A program made the position numbers and the translations under genes. From Candidatus Colicola equi (GTDB taxonomy: Bacteria > Bacteroidota > Bacteroidia > Bacteroidales > Paludibacteraceae): 47,904 nt of DNA. The stretch covers positions 1 to 47,904 of the forward strand of contig JAGHRV010000049.1 of NCBI GenBank assembly GCA_018066175.1, written 5' to 3'. Under the pieces are notes generated by a model, which searched no databases, was not told the DNA's origin, and saw only the letters and a program-made list of their open reading frames with translations. Positions 8,809-17,863 of this stretch are shown in pieces. The first letter of the stretch is position 1. Every line of letters begins with the position of its first letter.

Positions 8809-10117
8809 GAATCAATTCGTTGGCAAAATCATTAATAGCTATTCCGTCAAAGGTTCCGCTGGACATCATGAGTAATGCCGTATTGGTGTAGTTGAGTTCA
8901 CGCAATCGTTGCTGCAATGCCGGACTATCCGTCATTACCTCTACATTTTCCGTGCCAAAGGCCTCTTTCACTTCCTCCGCCGTAATGGGAGTCAGGCGTT
9001 TATGCCCAATCACCTTGGGGTTGAAATACACAAAAGCCTTGTCAGCCTCCGCCATACATCCTTTGTACTGAGGCAGGAAATCCGCCATGAGGGACGAGAA
9101 GGTATGCAACTCCATGCAAGCGATGAGTTGTTTATCCGGATAGCGTTCGCGTACGGCGTTGATGGTGGCTTTGAGTTTAGATGGCGAGTGAGCAAAGTCT
9201 TTATAAGCTACGTTATCGGCATGCTCCCCTACTTTCTCCAATCGGTTGCTGGCACCGGTGAAGGTAGCTATCTCGCGGTAGAAATCTTCGGGACGCACCC
9301 CTATCTGTTGGCATGCCAAACAAGCCGCCTGCAGGTTCTGCATGTTATGCTTACCAAACACCTGCATCTCTACCTCGCCTGTGTATTCCTTATAGGGAAG
9401 GCAGGTGATGCGATTCTGCGCCTCAGCAGCTAACATTCGCAGGTTAGCATCGCCCTCGTAATAGATAAAAGTCTTGGCTATCGTGCCAACGAACTGACGG
9501 AACGTATCTACATACTGCGGGAAAGTGGGGAAGACATTGATATGATCCCACGCGATGCCGGTTAGGATGGCATAGTCGGGTTTATACCATAGGAACTTAC
9601 TGCGTAAATCCAATGGAGAGGTTAGATACTCATCCCCCTCGAATACAGCATATCGGGCGGTATCGGATAGTCTAACCATGCGCTCAAATCCCTCAATCTG
9701 TGCCCCCACCATATAGTCGGCTTCGATGCCTAAGCGTTGCAGCACATACAGAATCATTGAAGTGGTAGTGGTCTTGCCATGACTGCCACCTACTACGATA
9801 CGCACCTTGTCCTTGGTTTGTTCGTATAAGTATTCCGGGAAAGAGTATATTTTCAGTCCTAACTCACGGGCACGCACCAATTCAGGATTATCTTCACGGG
9901 CATGCATACCTAATATGATGGCATCTATATCGGGTGTGATGCGAGAGGCATCCCAACCCATCTTGTCCGGCAATAGACCTGCGTCACGCAGATGCGTGAG
10001 AGCCGGATCGAAAATCTCGTCATCCGAACCGGTTACTACATATCCTTTCTTTCCGGCAACAGCCAATGCTAAGTTATGCATGGCTGCCCCACCGATTGCT
10101 ATAAAATGTATTCTCAT
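8801..10117 (-). CDS. mpl: Mpl, murein tripeptide ligase (peptidoglycan recycling)
   Basis: 438 residues of the Mur ligase family. It joins the recycled tripeptide L-Ala-D-Glu-meso-DAP to UDP-MurNAc. The ATP-binding loop is GGSHGKTTTTSMI (about 110-122). The N-terminus RIHFIAIGGAAMHNLALA is the Rossmann segment typical of Mpl and MurC. Absence of full MurC length and the motif VFEGDEYLTSPLD favour Mpl over MurC. Upstream there is no recognisable promoter, only a heptad array and the secDF terminator, so read-through from secDF or an unseen promoter must supply transcription. Confidence 0.9.
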   Translation of the reverse strand: MRIHFIAIGGAAMHNLALAVAGKKGYVVTGSDDEIFDPALTHLRDAGLLPDKMGWDASRITPDIDAIILGMHAREDNPELVRARELGLKIYSFPEYLYEQTKDKVRIVVGGSHGKTTTTSMILYVLQRLGIEADYMVGAQIEGFERMVRLSDTARYAVFEGDEYLTSPLDLRSKFLWYKPDYAILTGIAWDHINVFPTFPQYVDTFRQFVGTIAKTFIYYEGDANLRMLAAEAQNRITCLPYKEYTGEVEMQVFGKHNMQNLQAACLACQQIGVRPEDFYREIATFTGASNRLEKVGEHADNVAYKDFAHSPSKLKATINAVRERYPDKQLIACMELHTFSSLMADFLPQYKGCMAEADKAFVYFNPKVIGHKRLTPITAEEVKEAFGTENVEVMTDSPALQQRLRELNYTNTALLMMSSGTFDGIAINDFANELIHG

Positions 10118-10125
10118 ACCTCTTC

Positions 10126-10174
10126 TCTCTTATCTCTTAACTCTTAATTCTTATCTCTTAATTCTTAATTCTAA
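10126..10174. repeat. period-7 tandem array, 7 units
   Basis: Seven consecutive 7-mers on the plus strand: TCTCTTA, TCTCTTA, ACTCTTA, ATTCTTA, TCTCTTA, ATTCTTA, ATTCTAA. It lies in the 5' leader of mpl and touches the secDF terminator. It is one of many period-7 arrays in the window. Confidence 0.85.
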
Positions 10175-10204
10175 ATAAGGTGCCCGTGAAGAGCACCTTA
10201 TTTA
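10172..10204 (-). terminator. intrinsic terminator after secDF
   Basis: A perfect 12-bp stem (10172-10183 with 10193-10204) has a 9-nt loop and A/T-rich ends. It sits 23 bp after the secDF stop. Confidence 0.8.
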
Positions 10205-10226
10205 TATTACGCGCACGTGCGTGTGA

Positions 10227-13200
10227 TTACTTTTGCAGTTTAGCCTCGCGGCGACGGTCTTGCGCTTTTTGAATTACGTAAGCAACATTCGGAGCCAGAC
10301 ACATAGACGAATACGTACCTACGATTACACCAACCAGCAATGCGAATACGAATCCGCGGATGCTTTCTCCACCAAATACGAAAATGGCCAGCAGTACCAC
10401 GAGAGTGGACATTGAGGTAGAGAATGTACGGCTGAGGGTGTTATTGATTGCATCGTTGATATTGATTCCGCGGTCGCGCTTGCTATACAGCGTATTGTAC
10501 TCACGTACACGGTCAAAGATAACCACGGTATCGTTGATGGAGTAACCGATAACAGTCAAAATAGCTGCAATAAAGCTTTGGTCAATCTCCATAGAGAAAG
10601 GCATCACCTTCCATAACAATGCATAGCAACCTAATACGATGATGGAGTCGTGAGCCAGGGCTACAACGGCACCGGTGGAGTATGCAAAGTTGCGGAAGCG
10701 CAACAAGATGTACAAGAAGATACCTATCAATGCGCAGATAACAGCGATAAAGGCAGCCGAAGTGATGTCGTCAGCAATAGCCGGACCTACTTTCTGCGAT
10801 TGCATGATACCAACCTCAGGGTTGATTTCGGTCGAGCGGAACTCATCCAACGTAATGCCTTCGGGCAAGTAGGTCTTCAATCCTTCGTACAACAGAGCCT
10901 CAATCTCATCATCTAAGGTCTCGCTGTTCTCGTAGATCTTGAAGTTAGTGGATACACGGATTTGGTTTTGAGCACCAATGGTGATAACACGCATACTAAG
11001 GTTCTCACCTTCGGGGTTCTGAGCCATAAAGGCATCGGTCAGACTCTGCTCAATAGTTTGAGTATTCACATCCTGAGCGAAACGAATGACGTAGTTACGA
11101 CCACCGGAGAAGTCAATACCCAGATTCAGTTTACCAAACATGTGAGGCTCCAGACCGAGCAAACCAACGACTACCAAGGTACCGGAGATAATGAAGAATA
11201 CCTTGCGGCTCTCCACGAACTTAGCCTTCACGTTCTGCAAGAAATTCCGCATCCACGGAGTGGTGAACGATACTTCAGCATCCTCGTGCTTAGCATAAGC
11301 TTCCAACCATAGACGTGTCAGGAACACAGCCGTTGCAAAAGAAGAGATGATACCAATCATATACGTTACGGCGAAGCCCTTGATAGGACCTGTACCGAAG
11401 ATAGCCAGGATAATACCGGTCAGAAGACTGGTTACGTTGGAGTCAACAATGGCAGAGATAGCGCCCTTGAAACCATCGGTGATGGATTTCTTGAGATTCT
11501 TACCGGATCTTAACTCCTCACGAATACGCTCGTAAATGAGCACGTTAGCATCCACAGCCATACCCATCGTTAACACAATACCGGCAATACCGGGCAGGGT
11601 TAATACAGCGGAGAAGGAAGACAAGATACCTACCAGCAGGAATACGTTGCATAGCAAAGCAGCATCGGCAATCAGACCAGGAATCCAGCCATAGTAGAAT
11701 ATCATGTAAATGAGGATGAGCAGGAAGCCTAGTGCGAATGACCATAAACCATTCACTACGGCTTCGTGACCCAATGACGGACCAACTACGTCCTCTTGGA
11801 TAATACGGGCAGGAGCGGGCATTTTACCGGACTTAAGAGTGTTTGCTAAGTCCTTTGCCTCTTCTACGGTGAAGTTACCGGTAATCTGACTATTACCTCC
11901 GGCAATTTCGTTTTGAACCGTTGGGAAGCTATATACAAAACCATCCAATACGATGGCTACAGATTTACCGATATTGTCTTTGGTGATACGTTGCCAAGCC
12001 TTTGCGCCTTCTGCGTTCATTGACATACTTACGGTAGCATAAGCGGACAGTTGACTAAAGTCGGCACGAGCATCCGTAATCACATCACCCTCCAAAGAGG
12101 CACGGCCGTCACGTTGAGCTTTCAAACCTACTAACTGATAGTAAGCCCCTGCCTCATCAATCGCCTTAACAGTCCAGAAGAAACGTAGGTCGCGCGGCAG
12201 CACTTGCTTAGCTATCGTTGAGTGAAGCATAGCATTAACGCGAGCGGTATCGGTGTAGTGAACAGTACCAATCACCGGTCCACGATAGGCTTGTCCTGCT
12301 TGGTTGAAGCTGGGTGTCATGATAGCGAATAGAGGATGATCTTTCTTGTATTGCTCTACAGCGGCAGCGTTATCTTCAGCCAATGCTAAGGTGTCTTCGG
12401 CTAAGTTCTCTACCAATGCAGCTAAGTCGCTACTATCGGTAACCTGTTCCTCAACTTTGGCCTCTTTTTCAGCCTCTTCTGCAGGAGCATCTACAGCATT
12501 TACAGCAGCAAATTCGCGGTCGATTTGAGCAATCGCCGGCAGAATCTCGTTGAATTCGTATGTCTCCCAGAACTCGAGGTTCGCACTACCTTGAAGCAGT
12601 TTACGTACGCGTTCCGGCTCTTTGATACCCGGTAACTCGATTAAGATACGGCCGGCCTGGCTGAGTTTTTGGATGTTAGGTTGAACAACGCCGAAACGGT
12701 CAATACGGGTGCGGAGCACGTTAAACGAGTTATTGATAGCACCTTCTACCTCTTCGCGAATCACTTTCTCTACTTCTTCATTGGTGGAGTTAAGTGTCAC
12801 TTTGTCTTTGAGCTCAAACGTAGAGAAAACACTTGCCAGTTGGGCATTAGCATCAATCTCTTTGTAAGATTCAATGAACAACGTAACAAAGTCAGCACCG
12901 CTGCTCTTCTGTTTTTCCTGAGCCATCTTCATGGCTTTGTCGAAGTTCTCAGAAGTGTTGTAACCGCTTAATGCACGTAGGATTTCAGGAACGGAAACCT
13001 CCATGGTAACGTTCATACCACCCTTCAAGTCCAAACCTAAGTTCAGCTCTTTCTCACGACATTCTTTCAGCGTGTAACCGAACCATACTTTCTCAGAAGC
13101 GATGGAATCCAAATAAGCATACTCTTTAGCGGCATCATCGCCGGCATACTCCTTGGCCTTCTTGTCATAATGAGAAGTAACCAGGGAGAAACTCAAATAA

Positions 13201-13259
13201 AAGGCGCAGATAAGTGCAAAGCACACCGCCATAAATCGAACTAATCCTTTGTTTTGCAT
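10227..13259 (-). CDS. secDF: SecDF, fused protein-export membrane component
   Basis: 1010 residues with SecD and SecF in one chain, as is usual in Bacteroidetes. The SecD part begins with one membrane segment and ELNLGLDLKGGMNVTMEV, followed by a large periplasmic domain and the six-helix membrane block with MGMAVDANVLIYERIREE. The SecF part starts near residue 700 with NLGIDFSGGRNYVIRF and ends with the matching membrane block (VIGYSINDTVVIFDRVRE). The complex uses the proton gradient to help SecYEG release exported proteins. An Ala/Glu-rich insert (about residues 250-300) is specific to this lineage. It is transcribed alone from 13365-13396. Confidence 0.96.
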   Translation of the reverse strand: MQNKGLVRFMAVCFALICAFYLSFSLVTSHYDKKAKEYAGDDAAKEYAYLDSIASEKVWFGYTLKECREKELNLGLDLKGGMNVTMEVSVPEILRALSGYNTSENFDKAMKMAQEKQKSSGADFVTLFIESYKEIDANAQLASVFSTFELKDKVTLNSTNEEVEKVIREEVEGAINNSFNVLRTRIDRFGVVQPNIQKLSQAGRILIELPGIKEPERVRKLLQGSANLEFWETYEFNEILPAIAQIDREFAAVNAVDAPAEEAEKEAKVEEQVTDSSDLAALVENLAEDTLALAEDNAAAVEQYKKDHPLFAIMTPSFNQAGQAYRGPVIGTVHYTDTARVNAMLHSTIAKQVLPRDLRFFWTVKAIDEAGAYYQLVGLKAQRDGRASLEGDVITDARADFSQLSAYATVSMSMNAEGAKAWQRITKDNIGKSVAIVLDGFVYSFPTVQNEIAGGNSQITGNFTVEEAKDLANTLKSGKMPAPARIIQEDVVGPSLGHEAVVNGLWSFALGFLLILIYMIFYYGWIPGLIADAALLCNVFLLVGILSSFSAVLTLPGIAGIVLTMGMAVDANVLIYERIREELRSGKNLKKSITDGFKGAISAIVDSNVTSLLTGIILAIFGTGPIKGFAVTYMIGIISSFATAVFLTRLWLEAYAKHEDAEVSFTTPWMRNFLQNVKAKFVESRKVFFIISGTLVVVGLLGLEPHMFGKLNLGIDFSGGRNYVIRFAQDVNTQTIEQSLTDAFMAQNPEGENLSMRVITIGAQNQIRVSTNFKIYENSETLDDEIEALLYEGLKTYLPEGITLDEFRSTEINPEVGIMQSQKVGPAIADDITSAAFIAVICALIGIFLYILLRFRNFAYSTGAVVALAHDSIIVLGCYALLWKVMPFSMEIDQSFIAAILTVIGYSINDTVVIFDRVREYNTLYSKRDRGININDAINNTLSRTFSTSMSTLVVLLAIFVFGGESIRGFVFALLVGVIVGTYSSMCLAPNVAYVIQKAQDRRREAKLQK

Positions 13260-13364
13260 AATAGTTTAATTATTAATAGTTTTATTAAGATTTTTTTCGT
13301 TTTTTCACCTTACTTTATACTCGCGTGCCCCTATGCATAAGCGCATACCCACGCAAAAAGCCTA

Positions 13365-13396
13365 CAAAAGTACTCTTTTTTTTTGAATTACACAAT
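13365..13396 (-). promoter_or_regulatory. probable promoter of secDF
   Basis: TACTTTTG (13365-13372) is a good -7 box. At the correct 20-bp distance the -33 position reads ATTG rather than TTTG. The 5' leader would be about 100 nt. Confidence 0.55.
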
Positions 13397-13442
13397 TTTT
13401 TTTAGTATTTTTTGCAAAAAAACGCATTTTCTTGTTATTTTA

Positions 13443-13474
13443 TTTGCATATTTGAGAAAAAAGCAGTACCTTTG
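13443..13474 (+). promoter_or_regulatory. promoter of the initiator tRNA
   Basis: TTTG (13443-13446), 20 bp, TACCTTTG (13467-13474). The tRNA begins 45 bp after the -7 box. Confidence 0.85.
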
Positions 13475-13518
13475 CACTCGAATTCGTGAAAAACATCGTT
13501 CGTAACGGATTCTATTAT

Positions 13519-13590
13519 CGCGGAGTAGAGCAGTGGTAGCTCGTCAGGCCCATAACCTGAAGGTCGGTGGTTCGATCCCATCCTCCGCAA
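13519..13590 (+). tRNA. initiator tRNA-fMet (CAT)
   Basis: The 72-nt cloverleaf folds fully: acceptor CGCGGAG/CTCCGCA, D arm GAGC/GCTC, anticodon stem TCAGG/CCTGA with loop CCCATAA, T arm GGTGG/CCATC with loop TTCGATC. The C1 x A72 mismatch and the A11:U24 pair are initiator hallmarks, and the anticodon is CAT. CCA is not encoded. Two deviations from the usual bacterial initiator are visible: position 33 is C instead of U, and pair 29:41 is A:U instead of G:C, leaving two rather than three G:C pairs next to the loop. Confidence 0.93.
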
Positions 13591-13593
13591 CTA

Positions 13594-13620
13594 AAAATAG
13601 CGACCTTCGGCCGCTATTTT
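13594..13620. terminator. bidirectional terminator between the tRNA and the LRR gene
   Basis: A 9-bp stem AAAATAGCG/CGCTATTTT (13594-13602, 13612-13620) with an inner CC-TTC-GG. It follows the tRNA by 3 bp and, read on the minus strand, ends in T-rich sequence 28 bp after the LRR gene stop, so it can serve both. Confidence 0.8.
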
Positions 13621-13647
13621 CGTTTCTTATTTCTCTTTTCCTTTGCG

Positions 13648-14469
13648 CTACTCTACCTTAATATACGTCACCTTATCGGGGTTGATGAGGGTTACACTCT
13701 TATTGTCTTTAGTAACCACCACCGCAGTACCTTTACTTCCTTCGGGGTCAGTGGGCAGTTCAGCTTTAGCACGCTCATAACCGGCAGCATCGCCTTCATT
13801 AAAGGCAGTCGGATAGATAGCCACTATGGGTGTCAGTTTATCAATAGCGGCGTCCCTGTTTTCGTTTATCGTCTTTCTATTAGTGGCATTAGTGATGTTT
13901 GTCACATGCTCTGCCACAAATGACTGCAAGTAGGTACTTTCCGGATGCCCGCCCATCGCCTCAGTGATGGCATCCAGGGCAGCTTGCTTATCCGTTGACT
14001 CTTGCGTTGAATAAATATTGGAATTGAAATACCCGCCATGCCAAGCCGTTTGGTTATCAGTTGGTGCATCTTTATAATTCCATTCCTCCGGCAAAACGAG
14101 GGTTACAGGGGCCTGAGCAGTGCCGTTAAATGCATTTTCGTCAATTTTAGTAGTAACTACTCCCTCAAAAGTAATGGAGGTCAGACTGCTGCAGTCAAAG
14201 AAAACATACCCATGAATCGTTGTAATGGTACCGGGTAGGGTCATAGAGATTAACTTGGACCCTTTAAAAGCGTTTACAGAAATTGTATTAACATCACCGT
14301 CGAGAGTGATTGTACCTTTCTTGGTGTCTGGAGACCAAGCGTGAAATGAAACCGGAAGCAGAAATGTATTGTTATCAATAGATAACTGTGCCGTTGCCTC
14401 GTAAGTAATTTTGTTTGCCCACAATCCTGCGCTTAGCGTCAGGGCGAGGAATAAAATAGATTTTTTCAT
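13648..14469 (-). CDS. exported BspA-like leucine-rich repeat protein
   Basis: 273 residues. A signal peptide (MKKSILFLALTLSAGLWA) leads into LRR_5/BspA-type repeats, for example ISVNAFKGSKLISMTLPGTI, then VFFDCSSLTSITFEGVV (about residues 65-110). The C-terminal part is helical with no known domain, ending in VTLINPDKVTYIKVE. Such proteins are exposed or secreted and often bind host or matrix molecules; no specific ligand can be inferred. It is the last gene of the operon starting at 19270, 34 bp after the amidohydrolase gene. Confidence 0.85.
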   Translation of the reverse strand: MKKSILFLALTLSAGLWANKITYEATAQLSIDNNTFLLPVSFHAWSPDTKKGTITLDGDVNTISVNAFKGSKLISMTLPGTITTIHGYVFFDCSSLTSITFEGVVTTKIDENAFNGTAQAPVTLVLPEEWNYKDAPTDNQTAWHGGYFNSNIYSTQESTDKQAALDAITEAMGGHPESTYLQSFVAEHVTNITNATNRKTINENRDAAIDKLTPIVAIYPTAFNEGDAAGYERAKAELPTDPEGSKGTAVVVTKDNKSVTLINPDKVTYIKVE

Positions 14470-14503
14470 TGTGTATTAAAAATTTAGAATTTGTGATTTG
14501 TTA

Positions 14504-16315
14504 CTATCTCGAATATACTTCCTTGCCTTCAAAGAATGTTTTAATCACTTGAGTATTGCGGAGATCTTGTGCATCGCAAGTCAAGACATTTTGGTCTAAG
14601 ATGACGAAGTCGGCATATTTACCTTCCTTGATGCTCCCTCGTTCTTTCTCTAAATGCAATTGCCAAGCGCCATTATAAGTGGCGGCTTGCAGGAACTGGT
14701 AGCGATCAATAATTTCGTCTTTATCACTGATGTATGAACTTGGTTCATAGGCTCCGGTAATAGCCACCATCATGCAATAGAAGGGGTCACGGATGCCATT
14801 ATCTGCCGGCGTGTCGGTGCATTGGCTCACTAAGATACCATGCTTAAAGAACGACTGAATAGGATAAGCTTTCTCATAATACGGATAAGGCAGAATATCC
14901 TTTAAGTGCTTCTCTTCTTCTTGGGTAAGACAATGCCAGTTCATATTGGAAGCAACGGCAATATTATAGTCTTTAATTGCCTGATAATCCGCCGGATCCA
15001 CATTACGCAGATGAACGATGGCATTGCGTCGTTCACGGTTCCCTTTTTTATACGCCTCTATAGTGCGTCGTACAGCTCCGTCGCCCATCGCATGAGTATG
15101 CACGGTAAGACCTTTCTCATTGGCCTTCATCACCAAATTATCCATCGCCTCTTGTGACCATAAAGCAGTACCATGACCGGAGAAAATACTATCCTTTGTA
15201 TTCTGATTGTATGGGGTCAGCAAAAAACCTGTACCCATCTCTACGCATCCGTCCATAAAGAGTTTGAGGTAGTCGGGGTGCACATGCTTAGATTGGTATC
15301 TTTTTTGAACCAATGCTGCATTGTCCACATAGCAGTCCGGCTCGTTGTTGTTGAACCACGGTTCAATCTCGTATGTCAGCGACACGTTCATATATAACTC
15401 ATTCCTGCTATCCATCGATTTGAGTGTTTGAAACACAGACTCGTCATCAGCGCCGTAGTTATTGGCCCAACCCTCGATGATATTAGTGATACCTAACGCC
15501 AATAAGGATTTCTGCATACTATCAATACCTTGTATTACTTGTGCAGAGGTAGGGTGCATCTTATTCTTCAAACCGGGACCTTGCAGCAAGGACATGGCAC
15601 GTTCAGAAAAGACGCCGGTCATCTTGCCTTGGTCGTCTAGACTTATAAATCCACCCGCAATCTTGTCACGAAGAACATTATCCTTTTCATCCACGATACC
15701 GGCATTAATCATGGCACGGGTATTAACAAGGGTGCTATGGTGGTCATATCCCGTTAAGAAAATAGGAATCTCGGTCGTGATGGCATCTAAGTCCTTACGA
15801 TGACGCAGATCCTTACCCATACTATCCCTCAGCATAATAGGATTGTATCCTTCCCCATAAACATAGTCAAGATGTCTGCCGTTATTCTTAGCCGTATTCA
15901 CGAAATCACGCACTTTTTCAAGCACCAGTTCATAATTCTGATCCTCCTCAAATTGGAGTGCATTTTCCTTCATTTGCTGGTTGATATATTTGAGCAAATA
16001 ATGGGCATGTCCGTCCGTTATACCGGGGATGATGAGACCTTTTTCGGTACAATCAATCACTTCCATACCGTCTGTAATGTATGTTTTAGCACTATCTTCA
16101 GTACCTACATACACAAACTTACCATCCTTGACCACTAAGGCTTTAGCCCTCACATAATTGCCGTCATTATCCACCTCTGCCGTATAAATATCGCCATACA
16201 CGACCATATCTTTAGCAGGAATAGGTTGCGGTTGGGGTGTTGGTTCATTTTTGTCTTTGCAGCCAGTTAATGCGATGGCGGCTACAGCCATAACGGCTAA
16301 AAATACTTTTTTCAT
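14504..16315 (-). CDS. amidohydrolase (YtcJ-like) lipoprotein
   Basis: 603 residues. The lipobox ALTGC places the lipidated Cys at 19, followed by KDKNEP and a Pro/Gln linker. C-K-D acidic starts resemble the lipoprotein export signal of surface lipoproteins in Bacteroidetes, so surface display is plausible. The catalytic domain is a metal-dependent amidohydrolase of the YtcJ type: PGITDGHAHYLL (His-x-His metal site), LFMDGCVEMGTG, TVHTHAMGDGAVRRTIE and CTDTPADNGIRDPF, then the closing beta-sandwich FVILDQNVL. Substrate unknown. It lies downstream of two Ntn-hydrolase lipoprotein genes with the same N-terminal region. Confidence 0.88.
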   Translation of the reverse strand: MKKVFLAVMAVAAIALTGCKDKNEPTPQPQPIPAKDMVVYGDIYTAEVDNDGNYVRAKALVVKDGKFVYVGTEDSAKTYITDGMEVIDCTEKGLIIPGITDGHAHYLLKYINQQMKENALQFEEDQNYELVLEKVRDFVNTAKNNGRHLDYVYGEGYNPIMLRDSMGKDLRHRKDLDAITTEIPIFLTGYDHHSTLVNTRAMINAGIVDEKDNVLRDKIAGGFISLDDQGKMTGVFSERAMSLLQGPGLKNKMHPTSAQVIQGIDSMQKSLLALGITNIIEGWANNYGADDESVFQTLKSMDSRNELYMNVSLTYEIEPWFNNNEPDCYVDNAALVQKRYQSKHVHPDYLKLFMDGCVEMGTGFLLTPYNQNTKDSIFSGHGTALWSQEAMDNLVMKANEKGLTVHTHAMGDGAVRRTIEAYKKGNRERRNAIVHLRNVDPADYQAIKDYNIAVASNMNWHCLTQEEEKHLKDILPYPYYEKAYPIQSFFKHGILVSQCTDTPADNGIRDPFYCMMVAITGAYEPSSYISDKDEIIDRYQFLQAATYNGAWQLHLEKERGSIKEGKYADFVILDQNVLTCDAQDLRNTQVIKTFFEGKEVYSR

Positions 16316-16337
16316 TTGTTTAATTGATTATTTTATT

Positions 16338-16393
16338 GGAGTTTGGAGTATGGATCGTCCTTATTCCATCAGCGTCAGCAGTTCATATTCCTT
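16338..16393. repeat. dispersed composite repeat copy (intergenic)
   Basis: It starts with period-7 units GGAGTTT GGAGTAT GGAT and continues into TTCCATCAGCGTCAGC. The same modules occur at 17795, 22500, 35143, 43261 and 43863. It fills most of the 93-bp gap between two genes of one operon. From 16364 it is part of a 104-bp stretch identical to 17819-17922. Confidence 0.85.
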
Positions 16394-16408
16394 ATTTAGG
16401 TTAATTTA

Positions 16409-17776
16409 TCAGTATGGTATGGTATCCCTGCCCTGAGGTTTGGGCGGTTGCGGTGTTCCATAGTCGCTTGGTTCCTTTAATTCCTTCTTTAAATCTAATT
16501 TATAGATTTTGGACATATCGTTGCGCATGCAGAAGAGGATAGTGCGTTGCTTGGTATTATAGACGCACGACCAGTTCGTCACATCACCTAACATTTCCAC
16601 GCCAAACGAGCCTGCCTGCAAGCACCTGAGGGCTTCCATCTCGTCCATGACAGGCCTATAGGACATCATCAAATGATTTACACGTACCTTACTGCTATAC
16701 ATATTCTGCCACTTATCAATCAAATAAGTTGCCGTAGCGTACGGATTGCAATAGTAATTCTCAATGCTATTATATTCGTAAGGAACAACGTGAGAAGTCC
16801 AATGGACAATGTCATTCCTATCTTTTGCACGAAGCACATAAAGAGAATCTTCCCAATACTCAAACACAGCGTAGTCGCCTGTTTCATCAGCCACCATCCA
16901 GTGTACATTAAGCGATGGGTGTGTAGCCGCAAAATCAAGTCCACGCATATATTTCTCCACTTCTTTCACCGTCTTACACTCGCTCAAAATGAGATTGTGC
17001 ATCAAACTGGAGTTGATGACATTTTTCCCGTTGTCTTGCATCACGCGCCTCGGTCCATGTCGATAGTTAGTGTCATTGTCAGCCCTAAATACAGGCAATT
17101 GGAAAGCACCAAAGCATAGACCGTATTCGTTCATGCCGTCCATTGTTGCTACAGGTTGACGCAGCAGGCGGTGAAGGGAAGTAGTGTCATCCGAAAGAAT
17201 ACCATCCCCATTCGGAAGCTCATTGGCAGGTCCGTTATACAATTTGGAATTGTAATTAGGAGCGGTGAGTTGTACATAGTCATGTGTTCCGTTCGCGGTA
17301 TTGAAGACCATACACATAGGACCTCCTGCGCCGTCAAAGTTACGTCCAAAAAGTAGTTCGCCGGCTTCGTTGAAGCAGATAAATCCGGAGCAGGCCGGAG
17401 TTTGATCCGGGTTTTCCTCGTCAAATGGCTCTTCATATCCGGCAGGATAAAACCACAACTCATTCATCTTATCACAAACCTCTTTGTTCGTGCGTAATTT
17501 GGCTTCCACTAACGTTTGTAAAGTAAGATCCGTAACGAAGTCCATGTAATAGAGGCGGTCAGAGATGCGACGCAGAGACAACAATGTTTGCTCCGCCATC
17601 GGCGCCTTACACCAATCTGCGTTAGTGGGGTTCTTTACTCTTTCTCCCAATTGATGGGTAACTTGAATGACGCCATCCTGCGGTTGCGGTTGAGGTTGGG
17701 GTTCATCATTTTCGTCTTTGCAGCCTACCAATGCGATAGCTGCAACTGCCATAAAGGCTAAAAATACTTTTTTCAT
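16409..17776 (-). CDS. Ntn-hydrolase lipoprotein, linear amide C-N hydrolase type (copy 2)
   Basis: 455 residues. Lipobox ALVGC with lipidated Cys19, then KDENDEPQPQPQ linker. The core begins at the likely nucleophile Cys129 (TPACSGFICFN), followed by ELLFGRNFDGAGG, the pattern of choloylglycine hydrolases and related C45/acyl-transferase enzymes that cut linear amides. Later segments (MDGMNEYGLCFG, VHWMVADETGDYAVFEY) fit the family. It is paralogous to the gene at 17864. Its last codons, encoding YGTPQPPKPQGRDTIPY, are identical in DNA to that gene although the rest has diverged. The true substrate is unknown. The assignment is from motifs. Confidence 0.8.
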   Translation of the reverse strand: MKKVFLAFMAVAAIALVGCKDENDEPQPQPQPQDGVIQVTHQLGERVKNPTNADWCKAPMAEQTLLSLRRISDRLYYMDFVTDLTLQTLVEAKLRTNKEVCDKMNELWFYPAGYEEPFDEENPDQTPACSGFICFNEAGELLFGRNFDGAGGPMCMVFNTANGTHDYVQLTAPNYNSKLYNGPANELPNGDGILSDDTTSLHRLLRQPVATMDGMNEYGLCFGAFQLPVFRADNDTNYRHGPRRVMQDNGKNVINSSLMHNLILSECKTVKEVEKYMRGLDFAATHPSLNVHWMVADETGDYAVFEYWEDSLYVLRAKDRNDIVHWTSHVVPYEYNSIENYYCNPYATATYLIDKWQNMYSSKVRVNHLMMSYRPVMDEMEALRCLQAGSFGVEMLGDVTNWSCVYNTKQRTILFCMRNDMSKIYKLDLKKELKEPSDYGTPQPPKPQGRDTIPY

Positions 17777-17794
17777 TTGTTTAATATTTTTTAG

Positions 17795-17848
17795 AATATA
17801 GAGTATGGACTATCCTTCTTCCATCAGCGTCAGCAGTTCATATTCCTT
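17795..17848. repeat. dispersed composite repeat copy (intergenic)
   Basis: Modules AATATAGAGTATGGA and TTCCATCAGCGTCAGC fill the gap between the two Ntn-hydrolase genes. From 17819 to 17922 the sequence equals 16364-16467 without a mismatch by eye. Confidence 0.85.
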
Positions 17849-17863
17849 ATTTAGGTTAATTTA

